From: UBA2450 sp045132035
Lineage (GTDB): Bacteria > Bacillota_I > Bacilli_A > RFN20 > CAG-826
DNA: 6,913 nt
Direction of reading: 5' to 3'
Assembly (NCBI GenBank): GCA_045132035.1
Contig: JBGURM010000104.1
Location: 1 to 6,913 of the forward strand
The first letter of the stretch is position 1, and the number at the start of each line of letters is the position of its first letter. Shown piece by piece: positions 1 through 6,410 of the stretch. The notes under the pieces are model-generated. The model made no database searches. It was not told the origin of the DNA and saw only the letters and a list, made by a program, of their open reading frames with translations. The position numbers were made by a program, and so were the translations under genes.

Positions 1-48
1 CATATCTTTATTCAAAAATATAGGTTTTTTATTAAAAATAAATGGGTT

Positions 49-1386
49 TTACTTCTTTAAAATCAAGCCAACGATTGTTTCCACGTGAAAACTGCGAGGA
101 AACATATCTACTGGTTGAACCACCTCAATATTGTAATCATTTTTGAGATACTCTAAGTCTCTAGCAAGAGTGGAAGGCTCACAAGATATATAAACGATTC
201 TCTTAGGTTTTATTTTCAAAAGAGCATTTAAAAATTCTGGAGTACTTCCTTTTCTTGGTGGGTCCATGATGACTACATCAAATTTAGGAAGTTTGTTATT
301 TATATATTCAGTACAATCTGCTTCAATAATTTCAATATTGTCGATGTTGTTTAATTTAGCGTTATTTCTTCCGTTAATAACAGCGCTTTTAACAAGTTCA
401 ACACTGGTGACATGTTTAACGTGTGGAGCGACTAATAATCCAATAGTGCATACACCCGCATAAGCATCTAAAACAGTATCGTCTTTATTTAAATTAGCAA
501 ACTCAATAGCCTTGCCATATAGTTTTTGAACTTGGATAGGATTAACTTGGAAGAAACTCTTACTGGAAATATTAAATTTAAGACCTAAAATCTCATCAGT
601 GATATATCCTTTTCCATATAATGTTTTTTCGCTTTCTCCTAAGATAACATTAGTGTCTCTTTTATTGACGTTAAAGATGATAGTGGAGATTTCCGGGCGA
701 CTTCCTACAAGTTCTTTAATGAAATTGCCTCTTCCTGGGAAGGTATCAACATTGCTAACAAAGACCACCATAATTTCATCAGTGGACCTACTTGTTCTAA
801 TTAAAACATGTCGAATAATTCCACTTCTAAAATCTTCGTTATATGGATCAATATGATATTTCTCCATTAATGAGGCAATCGCTTGTAATATTGGGCCAGC
901 TTTTTTATCTTCGATATTACATTCTTTAATTGGAATGATTTTATGAGTGTTAGCTTTATAAAAGCCATAGATAACATGTTTATGATCTTTTCCAAAAGGA
1001 ACCTGAATCTTATTACGATAATGTTCTGGTTCACTCATTCCAATAACATCATTAACTTTAATATTTTCTAAGTGTCCGATTCTTTTTAAATCTTCTTCCA
1101 CTTTATGTTTTTTGTATCTTAATTCATATTCGTATGTTGCGTTTTGAAATGTACATCCTCCACATGAAGTTGAGACTGGACATTTTGGCTGAATTCTATC
1201 TGGGGATTTACTGATTAATCTAATGATTTTCCCATATGCAACACCTTTTCTAGCGTAAGTAACTTCTATTTCTGCTTCCTCACCTAAAAGTAAAGCATCA
1301 ACAAAAATAACCCCATAAACGGTTTTAATGACACCTTTACCTTCACTTGATATATCAACACATTTGCCTTTAATTATGTTTTTCAT
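49..1386 (-). CDS. rlmD: 23S rRNA (uracil-5-)-methyltransferase, RlmD/RlmCD type
   Basis: Predicted SAM-dependent enzyme that makes 5-methyluridine in 23S rRNA (U1939 in RlmD; Bacillus RlmCD also modifies U747). Numbering here is from the longer form starting at 1395. A TRAM-like N-terminal domain covers about residues 5-60. The iron-sulfur cluster cysteines are C72, C78, C81 and C159. SAM motif I is DAYAGVCTIG at 310-319, followed by DPPRKG (378-383), the nucleophile loop SCEPSTLARD with catalytic C405, and the general-base region HVET with E439. Length (445 aa) is normal. I choose the second Met (Met4, giving MKNIIKGKCVD) because it matches the usual family N-terminus and because a perfect TATAAT overlaps the first ATG. 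There is no good Shine-Dalgarno at either ATG. Oddity: the second glycine of the usual GxG in motif I is Cys316. Which uridine is modified cannot be told from sequence. Confidence 0.93.
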   Translation of the reverse strand: MKNIIKGKCVDISSEGKGVIKTVYGVIFVDALLLGEEAEIEVTYARKGVAYGKIIRLISKSPDRIQPKCPVSTSCGGCTFQNATYEYELRYKKHKVEEDLKRIGHLENIKVNDVIGMSEPEHYRNKIQVPFGKDHKHVIYGFYKANTHKIIPIKECNIEDKKAGPILQAIASLMEKYHIDPYNEDFRSGIIRHVLIRTSRSTDEIMVVFVSNVDTFPGRGNFIKELVGSRPEISTIIFNVNKRDTNVILGESEKTLYGKGYITDEILGLKFNISSKSFFQVNPIQVQKLYGKAIEFANLNKDDTVLDAYAGVCTIGLLVAPHVKHVTSVELVKSAVINGRNNAKLNNIDNIEIIEADCTEYINNKLPKFDVVIMDPPRKGSTPEFLNALLKIKPKRIVYISCEPSTLARDLEYLKNDYNIEVVQPVDMFPRSFHVETIVGLILKK

Positions 1387-1391
1387 CGCTA

Positions 1392-1414
1392 CCATTATAG
1401 TAAAAATATAATGG
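1392..1414. repeat. Inverted repeat CCATTATA-N7-TATAATGG between divergent genes
   Basis: A perfect 8-bp inverted repeat with a 7-nt spacer (GTAAAAA). One arm contains the rlmD -10 box. The other arm presents a second TATAAT on the plus strand (1407-1412), which could be an extra rightward promoter. It could also be an operator, or simply two symmetrical -10-like boxes. Confidence 0.5.
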
Positions 1415-1422
1415 TTTTTCTA
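1394..1422 (-). promoter_or_regulatory. Predicted sigma-A promoter of rlmD
   Basis: On the minus strand a perfect -10 TATAAT (1394-1399) sits 17 nt from a partial -35 TAGAAA (1417-1422, 4 of 6 matches to TTGACA). The distance from the -10 to ATG 1384-1386 is 7 nt, so the predicted transcript would begin at or next to the start codon, giving a leaderless rlmD mRNA. This is inferred from sequence only. Confidence 0.55.
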
Positions 1423-1445
1423 TTCTAGATGAAAAATGATATAAT
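1417..1445 (+). promoter_or_regulatory. Predicted extended -10 promoter of the lipoprotein operon
   Basis: TGATATAAT (1437-1445) is a perfect -10 with the TG extension. The -35 position 17 nt upstream (TTTCTA, 1417-1422) is poor, as is usual for extended -10 promoters. A start near 1452 would give a short leader containing GAGG at 1455-1458. It lies downstream of ATG 1429, which argues against that ATG as the start of the lipoprotein gene. Confidence 0.6.
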
Positions 1446-1454
1446 CAAAGAGTT

Positions 1455-1458
1455 GAGG
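1455..1458 (+). promoter_or_regulatory. Ribosome binding site of the lipoprotein gene
   Basis: GAGG lies 9 nt before ATG 1468-1470. It decides the start in favour of this ATG over the in-frame ATG at 1429, which has no Shine-Dalgarno and lies upstream of the extended -10 box. Confidence 0.6.
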
Positions 1459-1467
1459 CAAAGAAAA

Positions 1468-2130
1468 ATGAATTACAAATTAGTTTTATCTTTATTAAGT
1501 ATCGGACTTCTTTTAGGAAGTTGTTCAAATAGTGGGAATGGTGGATCTACACCTTCTACCCCAGAAGAATTAGAGTACACGATCAACTTTAATGCATTCC
1601 AATTTGAAGGCAATACAACTGAAATTAGTACTGGTTCTTCAGGAAGCAAATTTGAAGACGCAATAGGAACTTTCTTTACTGATAGCACTGAAGAAGGGTT
1701 ATTTAAATCATCAAGCGTCATTCCTTATGTTGGTCTTAAGAAATACGATTATCCAAAAACAGCCTTTACTGCTTTACAAGTCGGTAGTGGTAGCACTGAT
1801 GGATTGATTACATTCTCTTTTAATAAAAAAATAGTGTCAGTGGAAATCACTGCGCAAGCATATTACAAAGAATGGATGAAAACTTATCAATTAGAAGAAG
1901 GAAAAGAACCATATCCTGTTTATTCAATTGATTTAGATACTACAATTCAAATTGGTAGTGAAACATGGACTCTTCCAGAAGCATATTACGATGAAACTAA
2001 GTATGAATATCATATGCCAGAACGTGATACAAAGAAGTTTACAATTAATAGCGATTCCTTAACTATTTCTGACGATGAAAATCTTGGAAGATTCTTTATC
2101 CACTCTCTTAAATTAGTTTTTGAAAAATAA
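1468..2130 (+). CDS. Secreted lipoprotein, function unknown, beta-rich C-terminal domain
   Basis: I do not recognise a named family. From ATG 1468 the protein is 220 aa with a textbook lipoprotein signal: MNYK, a hydrophobic core, then LLGSC with the lipidated Cys at residue 19, so it should be anchored on the outer face of the membrane. A Ser/Gly/Thr/Pro linker (about 20-34) follows, then a domain with alternating hydrophobic strands (e.g. LITFSFNKKIVSVEITA) ending in GRFFIHSLKLVFE. That pattern resembles single beta-sandwich modules common in gut Mollicutes-like and Bacteroidales surface proteins, some thought to bind sugars; this is a weak inference. No catalytic motif is visible. An in-frame ATG at 1429 would add 13 charged residues before the signal peptide and is disfavoured by the promoter and Shine-Dalgarno. 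The ligase-like gene begins 6 nt after the stop, so they are probably co-transcribed and may share an envelope role. Confidence 0.8.
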   Translation: MNYKLVLSLLSIGLLLGSCSNSGNGGSTPSTPEELEYTINFNAFQFEGNTTEISTGSSGSKFEDAIGTFFTDSTEEGLFKSSSVIPYVGLKKYDYPKTAFTALQVGSGSTDGLITFSFNKKIVSVEITAQAYYKEWMKTYQLEEGKEPYPVYSIDLDTTIQIGSETWTLPEAYYDETKYEYHMPERDTKKFTINSDSLTISDDENLGRFFIHSLKLVFEK

Positions 2131-2136
2131 TAAAAT

Positions 2137-3573
2137 ATGAAGAAATTTATCGACTCATTACATCTTAGATTAAGTGACCTCTTATTATTAATTGGGCTGG
2201 TTTCTTTCGCGATTTTCTTGATTTTCGGACAAGAATTCATGCAACATCCTAACCCAAACGATGTTCCTCTTCCTTTATGGTTAGCAATCGTTTCTTTTAT
2301 CATAATGATTGCGTCACTTGGTTCGTATTTATATATAGAGTTATATATTAGAAAAGAAAAGTTTAATTACTATATCGCGATTGCTTTTGCTGCTTTAGCG
2401 ATTCTTAATGTTATTGCGATATTTGTTCAACCTGCTTCTAGTAGTGAAATTGTCACAATTAGATATAATCCTGATCTTCCAGAACTAGTTGGAACTCAAG
2501 AAACTGTATTATTAAGTGTTTCACCAATGCATAAGTTTGTCTTTATTTGTGAACTTATTGGAACAGCAACATTTATTTATAGTACGTTATTTGTTTTCTC
2601 TAAAAGAATTACCGATATCAAATTCATTGAATATTTAGGATACGCTTTATTCATCTTTATTGGTGTGATGTTTGTTTATAGCTATATAACTGAATATAAC
2701 TGCTATATGATGACTTTTAAGTGGTTACTAAGGATTGATAAAGAAATAACAATGAGTGATTTATCAGGACAATACGCAGTTAAATCATTTATTATCCACA
2801 AGAACGCTTTTGGTATGGTTTGTATGCTTGGTGTGGTCTTTACTTTTATCAATCAAAGTATCAAACCAAAGAAATGGCTTTATCCTTTAGCGGCTTTCTT
2901 CTTTATTAATATGATATTTAGTTATTGCAAGACTGGTATTCTTATCACCGTAATCATCGCTTTTATTTATTTTGTTTATCGCTTAATTGTTACATATAAA
3001 GAACATCAAAAAAGAAACAAGATTGCTTTAATTGTTACTGGAGTAATTCTTGGTCTCGCTGTTATTTTTGTTGGTGTTCCTTATCTCACTAAAGGAAAAG
3101 TTCTTGGTAGTGTTTACGAATTAGTCAAATCCATCACCGGTGAAGGAATGACGATGACCACTAGAACATATATCTGGGACAACTGCTGGCAGTTACTTAG
3201 AAATGGGTGGTGGCTAATTGGACGTGGATTTGGTTCGATTTGTTTACAGTTAATGCCACTTAATATTGTGACTCATGATGACCACGTTTTCCCAACCCAT
3301 TCATCATTATTAAATATGATTGGTGAAGGCGGAATTTTGCTATTACTTGGTTATATTGCTTTCTTAATTTATTCAGGCTATGTAATTATAAAAAGCTATA
3401 AGAAGTCCCCTGAATTTGTTGTGGCGGTCTCTTTAGGTGTTCTTTGTTTTTTACTATATTCAATCATTGAAACAATCCATTACCTAATGCTTGTGTTCCT
3501 ATTCCCAATATTTGTTATCTACTTCCAAAAAGAAAAAGTAGAAGTTCAAGAGATAAAAGAAGAACACGCTTAA
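2137..3573 (+). CDS. O-antigen ligase/Wzy-like polytopic membrane protein
   Basis: A 478-aa protein with about 11-12 predicted membrane segments (roughly 12-31, 46-69, 78-98, 133-154, 164-185, 222-240, 247-262, 265-286, 296-316, 397-415, 427-443 and 447-463). Between the segments ending near 316 and starting near 397 lies a large loop with the pattern of the O-antigen ligase/Wzy_C superfamily: R343 in TTRTYIW, GRGFG at 362-366 and H388 in FPTHSSLLNMIGEGG. HKNAFG (221-226) and KTGILI (265-270) also fit. Such proteins transfer or polymerise undecaprenyl-linked glycans on the outer face of the membrane. In a Gram-positive-type cell the product could be a capsule polymerase or a ligase of glycan to a protein or wall polymer; the sequence cannot decide. 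The tail (about 464-478) is charged. No Shine-Dalgarno precedes the ATG, which lies 6 nt after the lipoprotein stop, so translation may be coupled. No glycosyltransferase or flippase gene lies nearby. Confidence 0.82.
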   Translation: MKKFIDSLHLRLSDLLLLIGLVSFAIFLIFGQEFMQHPNPNDVPLPLWLAIVSFIIMIASLGSYLYIELYIRKEKFNYYIAIAFAALAILNVIAIFVQPASSSEIVTIRYNPDLPELVGTQETVLLSVSPMHKFVFICELIGTATFIYSTLFVFSKRITDIKFIEYLGYALFIFIGVMFVYSYITEYNCYMMTFKWLLRIDKEITMSDLSGQYAVKSFIIHKNAFGMVCMLGVVFTFINQSIKPKKWLYPLAAFFFINMIFSYCKTGILITVIIAFIYFVYRLIVTYKEHQKRNKIALIVTGVILGLAVIFVGVPYLTKGKVLGSVYELVKSITGEGMTMTTRTYIWDNCWQLLRNGWWLIGRGFGSICLQLMPLNIVTHDDHVFPTHSSLLNMIGEGGILLLLGYIAFLIYSGYVIIKSYKKSPEFVVAVSLGVLCFLLYSIIETIHYLMLVFLFPIFVIYFQKEKVEVQEIKEEHA

Positions 3574-3589
3574 TAGCGTGTTTCTTTTT
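3563..3589. terminator. Intrinsic terminator, probably bidirectional, between convergent genes
   Basis: Stem AACACGCT/AGCGTGTT (8 bp, perfect) with loop TAAT, followed on the plus strand by TTTCTTTTT. On the minus strand the hairpin is followed by a weaker T-rich stretch (CTTCTTTTAT). The stop codons of both convergent genes fall at the loop end: TAA 3571-3573 on plus and TAA 3572-3570 on minus. The stem therefore encodes the last residues of both proteins. Confidence 0.8.
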
Positions 3590-4142
3590 CATATTCATTA
3601 AGGAAATCTAATAAGATTTGATGTCGATGAGTAGCGATTCTTTTTGCTTCGTCTGTATTTAATTTATCTTTGATTAATAATAGCTTTTCATGGAAGTGGC
3701 CTATAGAAGAAGATAATGGACGATTATTCTTCCCTTCATAAGCGAAGGTTCTCGCTATACCTATAGCCCCAATCGCGTCTAATCTATCAGCGTCTTGAAC
3801 AATCATTGCTTCTATACTAGAAGGTTTCTTATCTTTATTTTTACTAAAAGATATTTCATTAATGATTTCTATTATTTTATCTTCATCAACTTTATTTACT
3901 TTATTATGTAAAAACTCTCGAGCGTTTTTATTATCTTCTGTATTAAATATTTTTGGATCGTCAACGTCATGAAGTAGGGCCGCTAAAGAGATATATAGAG
4001 GATTACTATTTGGATAACCTTTCATTATTTCCATAGAAAGATGATAGACACGATAAATATGTTCTTCATCGTGACCAGTTGATTCACCTTTAAATAGTTC
4101 GTGAATATAATCTTTCGCTAATTCAATTAATTGATCATTCAT
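3570..4142 (-). CDS. HD-domain phosphohydrolase, YpgQ/YedJ-like
   Basis: A 190-aa cytoplasmic protein with a complete HD metal-site pattern: GHDEEHIYRV (H28 as first likely ligand), LLHDVDD with H58-D59, and the late motif VQDADRLDAIGAIGIAR (115-131) with D117/D119/D122. This layout and length match the YpgQ/YedJ group of HD proteins; Bacillus YpgQ is reported as a metal-dependent nucleotide pyrophosphohydrolase. Nucleotide clean-up is therefore a reasonable role but the substrate is inferred. The start is firm on the upstream side because an in-frame TAG lies three codons before the ATG. No Shine-Dalgarno is visible, and an extended -10 ends 9 nt before the ATG. The gene stands alone, with the upstream operon's terminator at one end and a convergent gene overlapping its stop codon at the other. 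Confidence 0.88.
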   Translation of the reverse strand: MNDQLIELAKDYIHELFKGESTGHDEEHIYRVYHLSMEIMKGYPNSNPLYISLAALLHDVDDPKIFNTEDNKNAREFLHNKVNKVDEDKIIEIINEISFSKNKDKKPSSIEAMIVQDADRLDAIGAIGIARTFAYEGKNNRPLSSSIGHFHEKLLLIKDKLNTDEAKRIATHRHQILLDFLNEYEKETRY

Positions 4143-4151
4143 ATCTATCTA

Positions 4152-4160
4152 ATAATAGCA
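4152..4160 (-). promoter_or_regulatory. Predicted extended -10 promoter of the HD gene
   Basis: On the minus strand TGCTATTAT (4160 down to 4152) matches TGnTATAAT with one mismatch. It directly follows the T-run of the upstream terminator. I find no good -35. Transcription starting 6-8 nt after the -10 would leave only about 1-3 nt before the ATG, so the mRNA would be near-leaderless. Confidence 0.5.
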
Positions 4161-4161
4161 C

Positions 4162-4193
4162 AAAAAAAGCAATTCTCATGTAGGGAATCGCTT
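4162..4193 (-). terminator. Intrinsic terminator after the metG-bPH2 operon
   Basis: On the minus strand the stem AAGCGATTC/GAATTGCTT (9 bp with one G-U pair) encloses a 9-nt loop and is followed by seven T residues. It begins 8 nt after the stop codon of the bPH2 gene and separates it from the HD gene. Confidence 0.85.
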
Positions 4194-4201
4194 AATTTGA
4201 A

Positions 4202-4786
4202 TTATTGGATTTGTGCGATTTCTTTGATTTGTCGATATACTTCATATGGATTTTCAATATATTCGAATTTGAACTCTAATGGATTTTCTCTTCCATTTGA
4301 ACCGCTTGGCATCATTGGAGCAGATGCATTAGCGAAGTATATTATTCCAGTATTTGGTTTTACTAATTTATCCAAGAAATCCACTCTAACATTCATTGAT
4401 AAGATTGAGTTAAGTGACATTTCACGGTAATCAATCCCAATTAATCCACTTCTAATGATTAATCGATTGTTTGTCACTATATATGCGAGATTTTTATATC
4501 TAGCAAATTTAGTGAAGAAATTAATGATTGGACTCACTATTGGTAAAGCACCAAAACCCATGAATACTAATCCACCAACAAGTGATGATGAAGGATCATC
4601 AGAAGGAATGATTTTTAATAGAATTAATAGTCCGATAGTGAAGAATATTGCACCAACGAAAATTCCTAATAAACTTCCAATGACATTACCAATAAAGATA
4701 TATCTAGTTCTATTTGGTTTGATTTCTAATAAAACTTCTTCATTACTACTAAGAAGCATATTAACGTCTTCAAAGGCACTTCTCAT
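4202..4786 (-). CDS. Two-TM bacterial PH domain (bPH2/YdbS-like) protein
   Basis: A 194-aa membrane protein with two hydrophobic segments (about 29-57 and 69-92). A C-terminal bPH2-type domain (about 98-190) follows, recognised from AYIVTNNRLIIRSGLIGIDYREMSLNSILSM: the typical 'Y.vT..Rli.r.Gli......i.l..I..v' pattern of YdbS-like proteins. The rest, up to YEVYRQIKEIAQ, fits the end of that fold. A loop of about 20 residues (152-171, rich in Ser, Pro, Met and Asn) between late strands looks longer than usual. The family's biochemical role is not well established; YdbS/YdbT in Bacillus are linked to resistance to certain bacteriocins. Its ATG lies 1 nt after the metG stop, so translation is probably coupled; only a weak GGGA precedes it. 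Nothing in the context links it functionally to MetG. Confidence 0.85.
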   Translation of the reverse strand: MRSAFEDVNMLLSSNEEVLLEIKPNRTRYIFIGNVIGSLLGIFVGAIFFTIGLLILLKIIPSDDPSSSLVGGLVFMGFGALPIVSPIINFFTKFARYKNLAYIVTNNRLIIRSGLIGIDYREMSLNSILSMNVRVDFLDKLVKPNTGIIYFANASAPMMPSGSNGRENPLEFKFEYIENPYEVYRQIKEIAQIQ

Positions 4787-4787
4787 T

Positions 4788-6380
4788 CTATTTATTTCCC
4801 GCCATTAATTCGTTGATGAATGGAACTTCAATTGTGGCGTCAAGTCTTGGGAATAGTGGTTCGCCTTTATTAACTTGATGGTTATCTAACAAGTTCTTAT
4901 TGTTGATGTTAACGTATTCTCTTTCAGATTCATTTAATCCTAATTGATCAAAGGCTTTATCAGCTGCAGTCACTAAGACTGGATGATATAGTCTACTAGC
5001 AACATAAATTGCATAAGCAAGATGATTCATGACACTAGCGAGTTTATCAACACTTTCAGGATCTTTTACTAAAACCCATGGTTGAGTTTCGTCGATATAT
5101 TTATTAGCTCTATTAACGAGTTCGTTAACATAGACAATCGCGTCGGTGATTTTTAAATCATCCATTGCATTCTCATAATTTTTAATTGTGGTAGCGATAA
5201 CACTTTCAAGATTTCCATCAAATTCAGTAACTTGACCTTTATATTCTGGAATTGTTCCACCGAAATATTTACTCATCATTCCGATAGTTCTATTAAGTAA
5301 GTTGCCATATGAATTTGCTAAATCCGCATTAATTCTTTCAACAAATTGTTCTGGAGAGAAACTACCATCACTTCCAAAGTTAACTTCTCTAGTTAGATAG
5401 TATCTAACCGCGTCAACTCCATAACGTTCTACAAGTGGATATGGATCAACAACATTACCTTTAGATTTGCTCATTTTGCTATCTCTCATCATGAGTAAGC
5501 CGTGGACAAATTCTCTATCAGGTTTTCTAACCTTTAAAGAATCAAGGAACATTGGCCAATAAATCGCATGGAATCTAGTGATATCCGCTCCTAAGATGTG
5601 AATGATTTCAGTGTCTTCATCTTCCCAGTATTTCTTATAAAGTTCTGGGTTGTCACTTCCATATCCTAAAGCGGAGATATAGTTAGTTAAGGCATCAAGC
5701 CAAACATAAACAACGTGTTTAGGATTTTCTCTCACTGGGATACCCCAAGAGAAGGAAGTTCTTGAGACACATAAGTCTTCTAGACCTGGTTTGATGAAGG
5801 TATTAATCATCTCATTTTTTCTACTTTCTGGGACTAAGAATTTTGGATTCTCATCATAGAATTTAAGTAGGGAGTCAACGTATTTACTGGTTTTAAAGAA
5901 ATAAGCTTCTTCTTCAGCCTTTTGAACTTCTCTACCACAATCAGGACAGATGTGTTCTTTTCCTACTTGTGTATCAGTCCAGAAAGCTTCACAGAACCTA
6001 CAATACCAGCCTTCATATTTTCCAAGATAAATATCACCTTGAGCAAGCATCTTAGAGAATGCATCTTGAACGACTTTAATGTGACGTTCTTGAGTTGTTC
6101 TAATAAAATCATCGTTTGTGATTTTTAATAAATCCCAAAGTTTGTAGAATCCTTCAACGATATTGTCGACGAATTGTTGAGGGGTGACACCCGCTGCTTC
6201 AGCGTTCTTTTGGATTTTTAAACCGTGTTCATCCGCTCCAGTGAGGAAGAAACATTCATAGCCTCTTTCTCTTTTTGAACGAGCAAAAACATCGGTCAAA
6301 GTAGTGCAATAAGCGTGACCAATATGTAGCTTAGCGCTTGGGTAATAAATTGGGGTAGTAATGTAAAATCTTTTCTTCAT
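4788..6380 (-). CDS. metG: Methionyl-tRNA synthetase, short form without C-terminal tRNA-binding domain
   Basis: Class I aminoacyl-tRNA synthetase that charges tRNA-Met for initiation and elongation. Visible features in order: ITTPIYYPSAKLHIGH with the HIGH motif at 19-22; the FLTGADEHG motif (45-53); a zinc knuckle with C127, C130, C145 and C148; GADITRFHAIYWP (264-276); KMSKS at 302-306; and the helical anticodon-binding domain after about residue 345, including the ETQPWVL segment. At 530 aa it ends after this domain, whereas many bacterial MetG proteins of about 640-690 aa carry a Trbp111/EMAP-II-like dimerisation and tRNA-binding domain. The start is fixed by the conserved N-terminus. 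No Shine-Dalgarno precedes it, and the terminator of rpmE ends only 8 nt upstream. No T-box or SAM riboswitch fits in the 36-nt gap. It is followed by the bPH2 gene after 1 nt. Confidence 0.97.
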   Translation of the reverse strand: MKKRFYITTPIYYPSAKLHIGHAYCTTLTDVFARSKRERGYECFFLTGADEHGLKIQKNAEAAGVTPQQFVDNIVEGFYKLWDLLKITNDDFIRTTQERHIKVVQDAFSKMLAQGDIYLGKYEGWYCRFCEAFWTDTQVGKEHICPDCGREVQKAEEEAYFFKTSKYVDSLLKFYDENPKFLVPESRKNEMINTFIKPGLEDLCVSRTSFSWGIPVRENPKHVVYVWLDALTNYISALGYGSDNPELYKKYWEDEDTEIIHILGADITRFHAIYWPMFLDSLKVRKPDREFVHGLLMMRDSKMSKSKGNVVDPYPLVERYGVDAVRYYLTREVNFGSDGSFSPEQFVERINADLANSYGNLLNRTIGMMSKYFGGTIPEYKGQVTEFDGNLESVIATTIKNYENAMDDLKITDAIVYVNELVNRANKYIDETQPWVLVKDPESVDKLASVMNHLAYAIYVASRLYHPVLVTAADKAFDQLGLNESEREYVNINNKNLLDNHQVNKGEPLFPRLDATIEVPFINELMAGNK

Positions 6381-6388
6381 AAAACTGC

Positions 6389-6410
6389 AAAAAAACCGGT
6401 ATTACCGGTT
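6389..6410 (-). terminator. Intrinsic terminator after rpmE
   Basis: On the minus strand the perfect 7-bp stem AACCGGT/ACCGGTT with loop AAT runs into seven T residues. It lies 6 nt after the rpmE stop and 8 nt before the metG start codon. Any metG transcript from the rpmE promoter must read through it; no clear separate metG promoter is visible in the gap. Confidence 0.85.

Noticed and set aside
1..48. Possible rlmD terminator and a minus-strand ATG (3-1) as start of another gene
   Set aside because: Only AT-rich short inverted repeats (TTTTT-AAT-AAAAA) are present, with no GC stem. The ATG is at the very edge with no coding sequence to judge.
266..856. Plus-strand ORFs of 65 and 85 codons
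   Set aside because: Both are antisense to rlmD, whose protein motifs are certain, and neither has a recognisable domain or SD.
1473..2303. Minus-strand ORFs of 82 and 97 codons
   Set aside because: They lie antisense to the lipoprotein and the ligase-like gene and show no family resemblance; they look like shadows.
2137..3573. UGA-as-Trp (code 4) reading of the window
   Set aside because: All Trp codons in the conserved genes are TGG and every gene is open with the standard code, so no reassignment is needed.
4131..4808. Plus-strand ORFs of 99 and 117 codons
   Set aside because: Antisense to the bPH2 gene; hydrophobicity simply mirrors that gene's composition, and the first also crosses a terminator.
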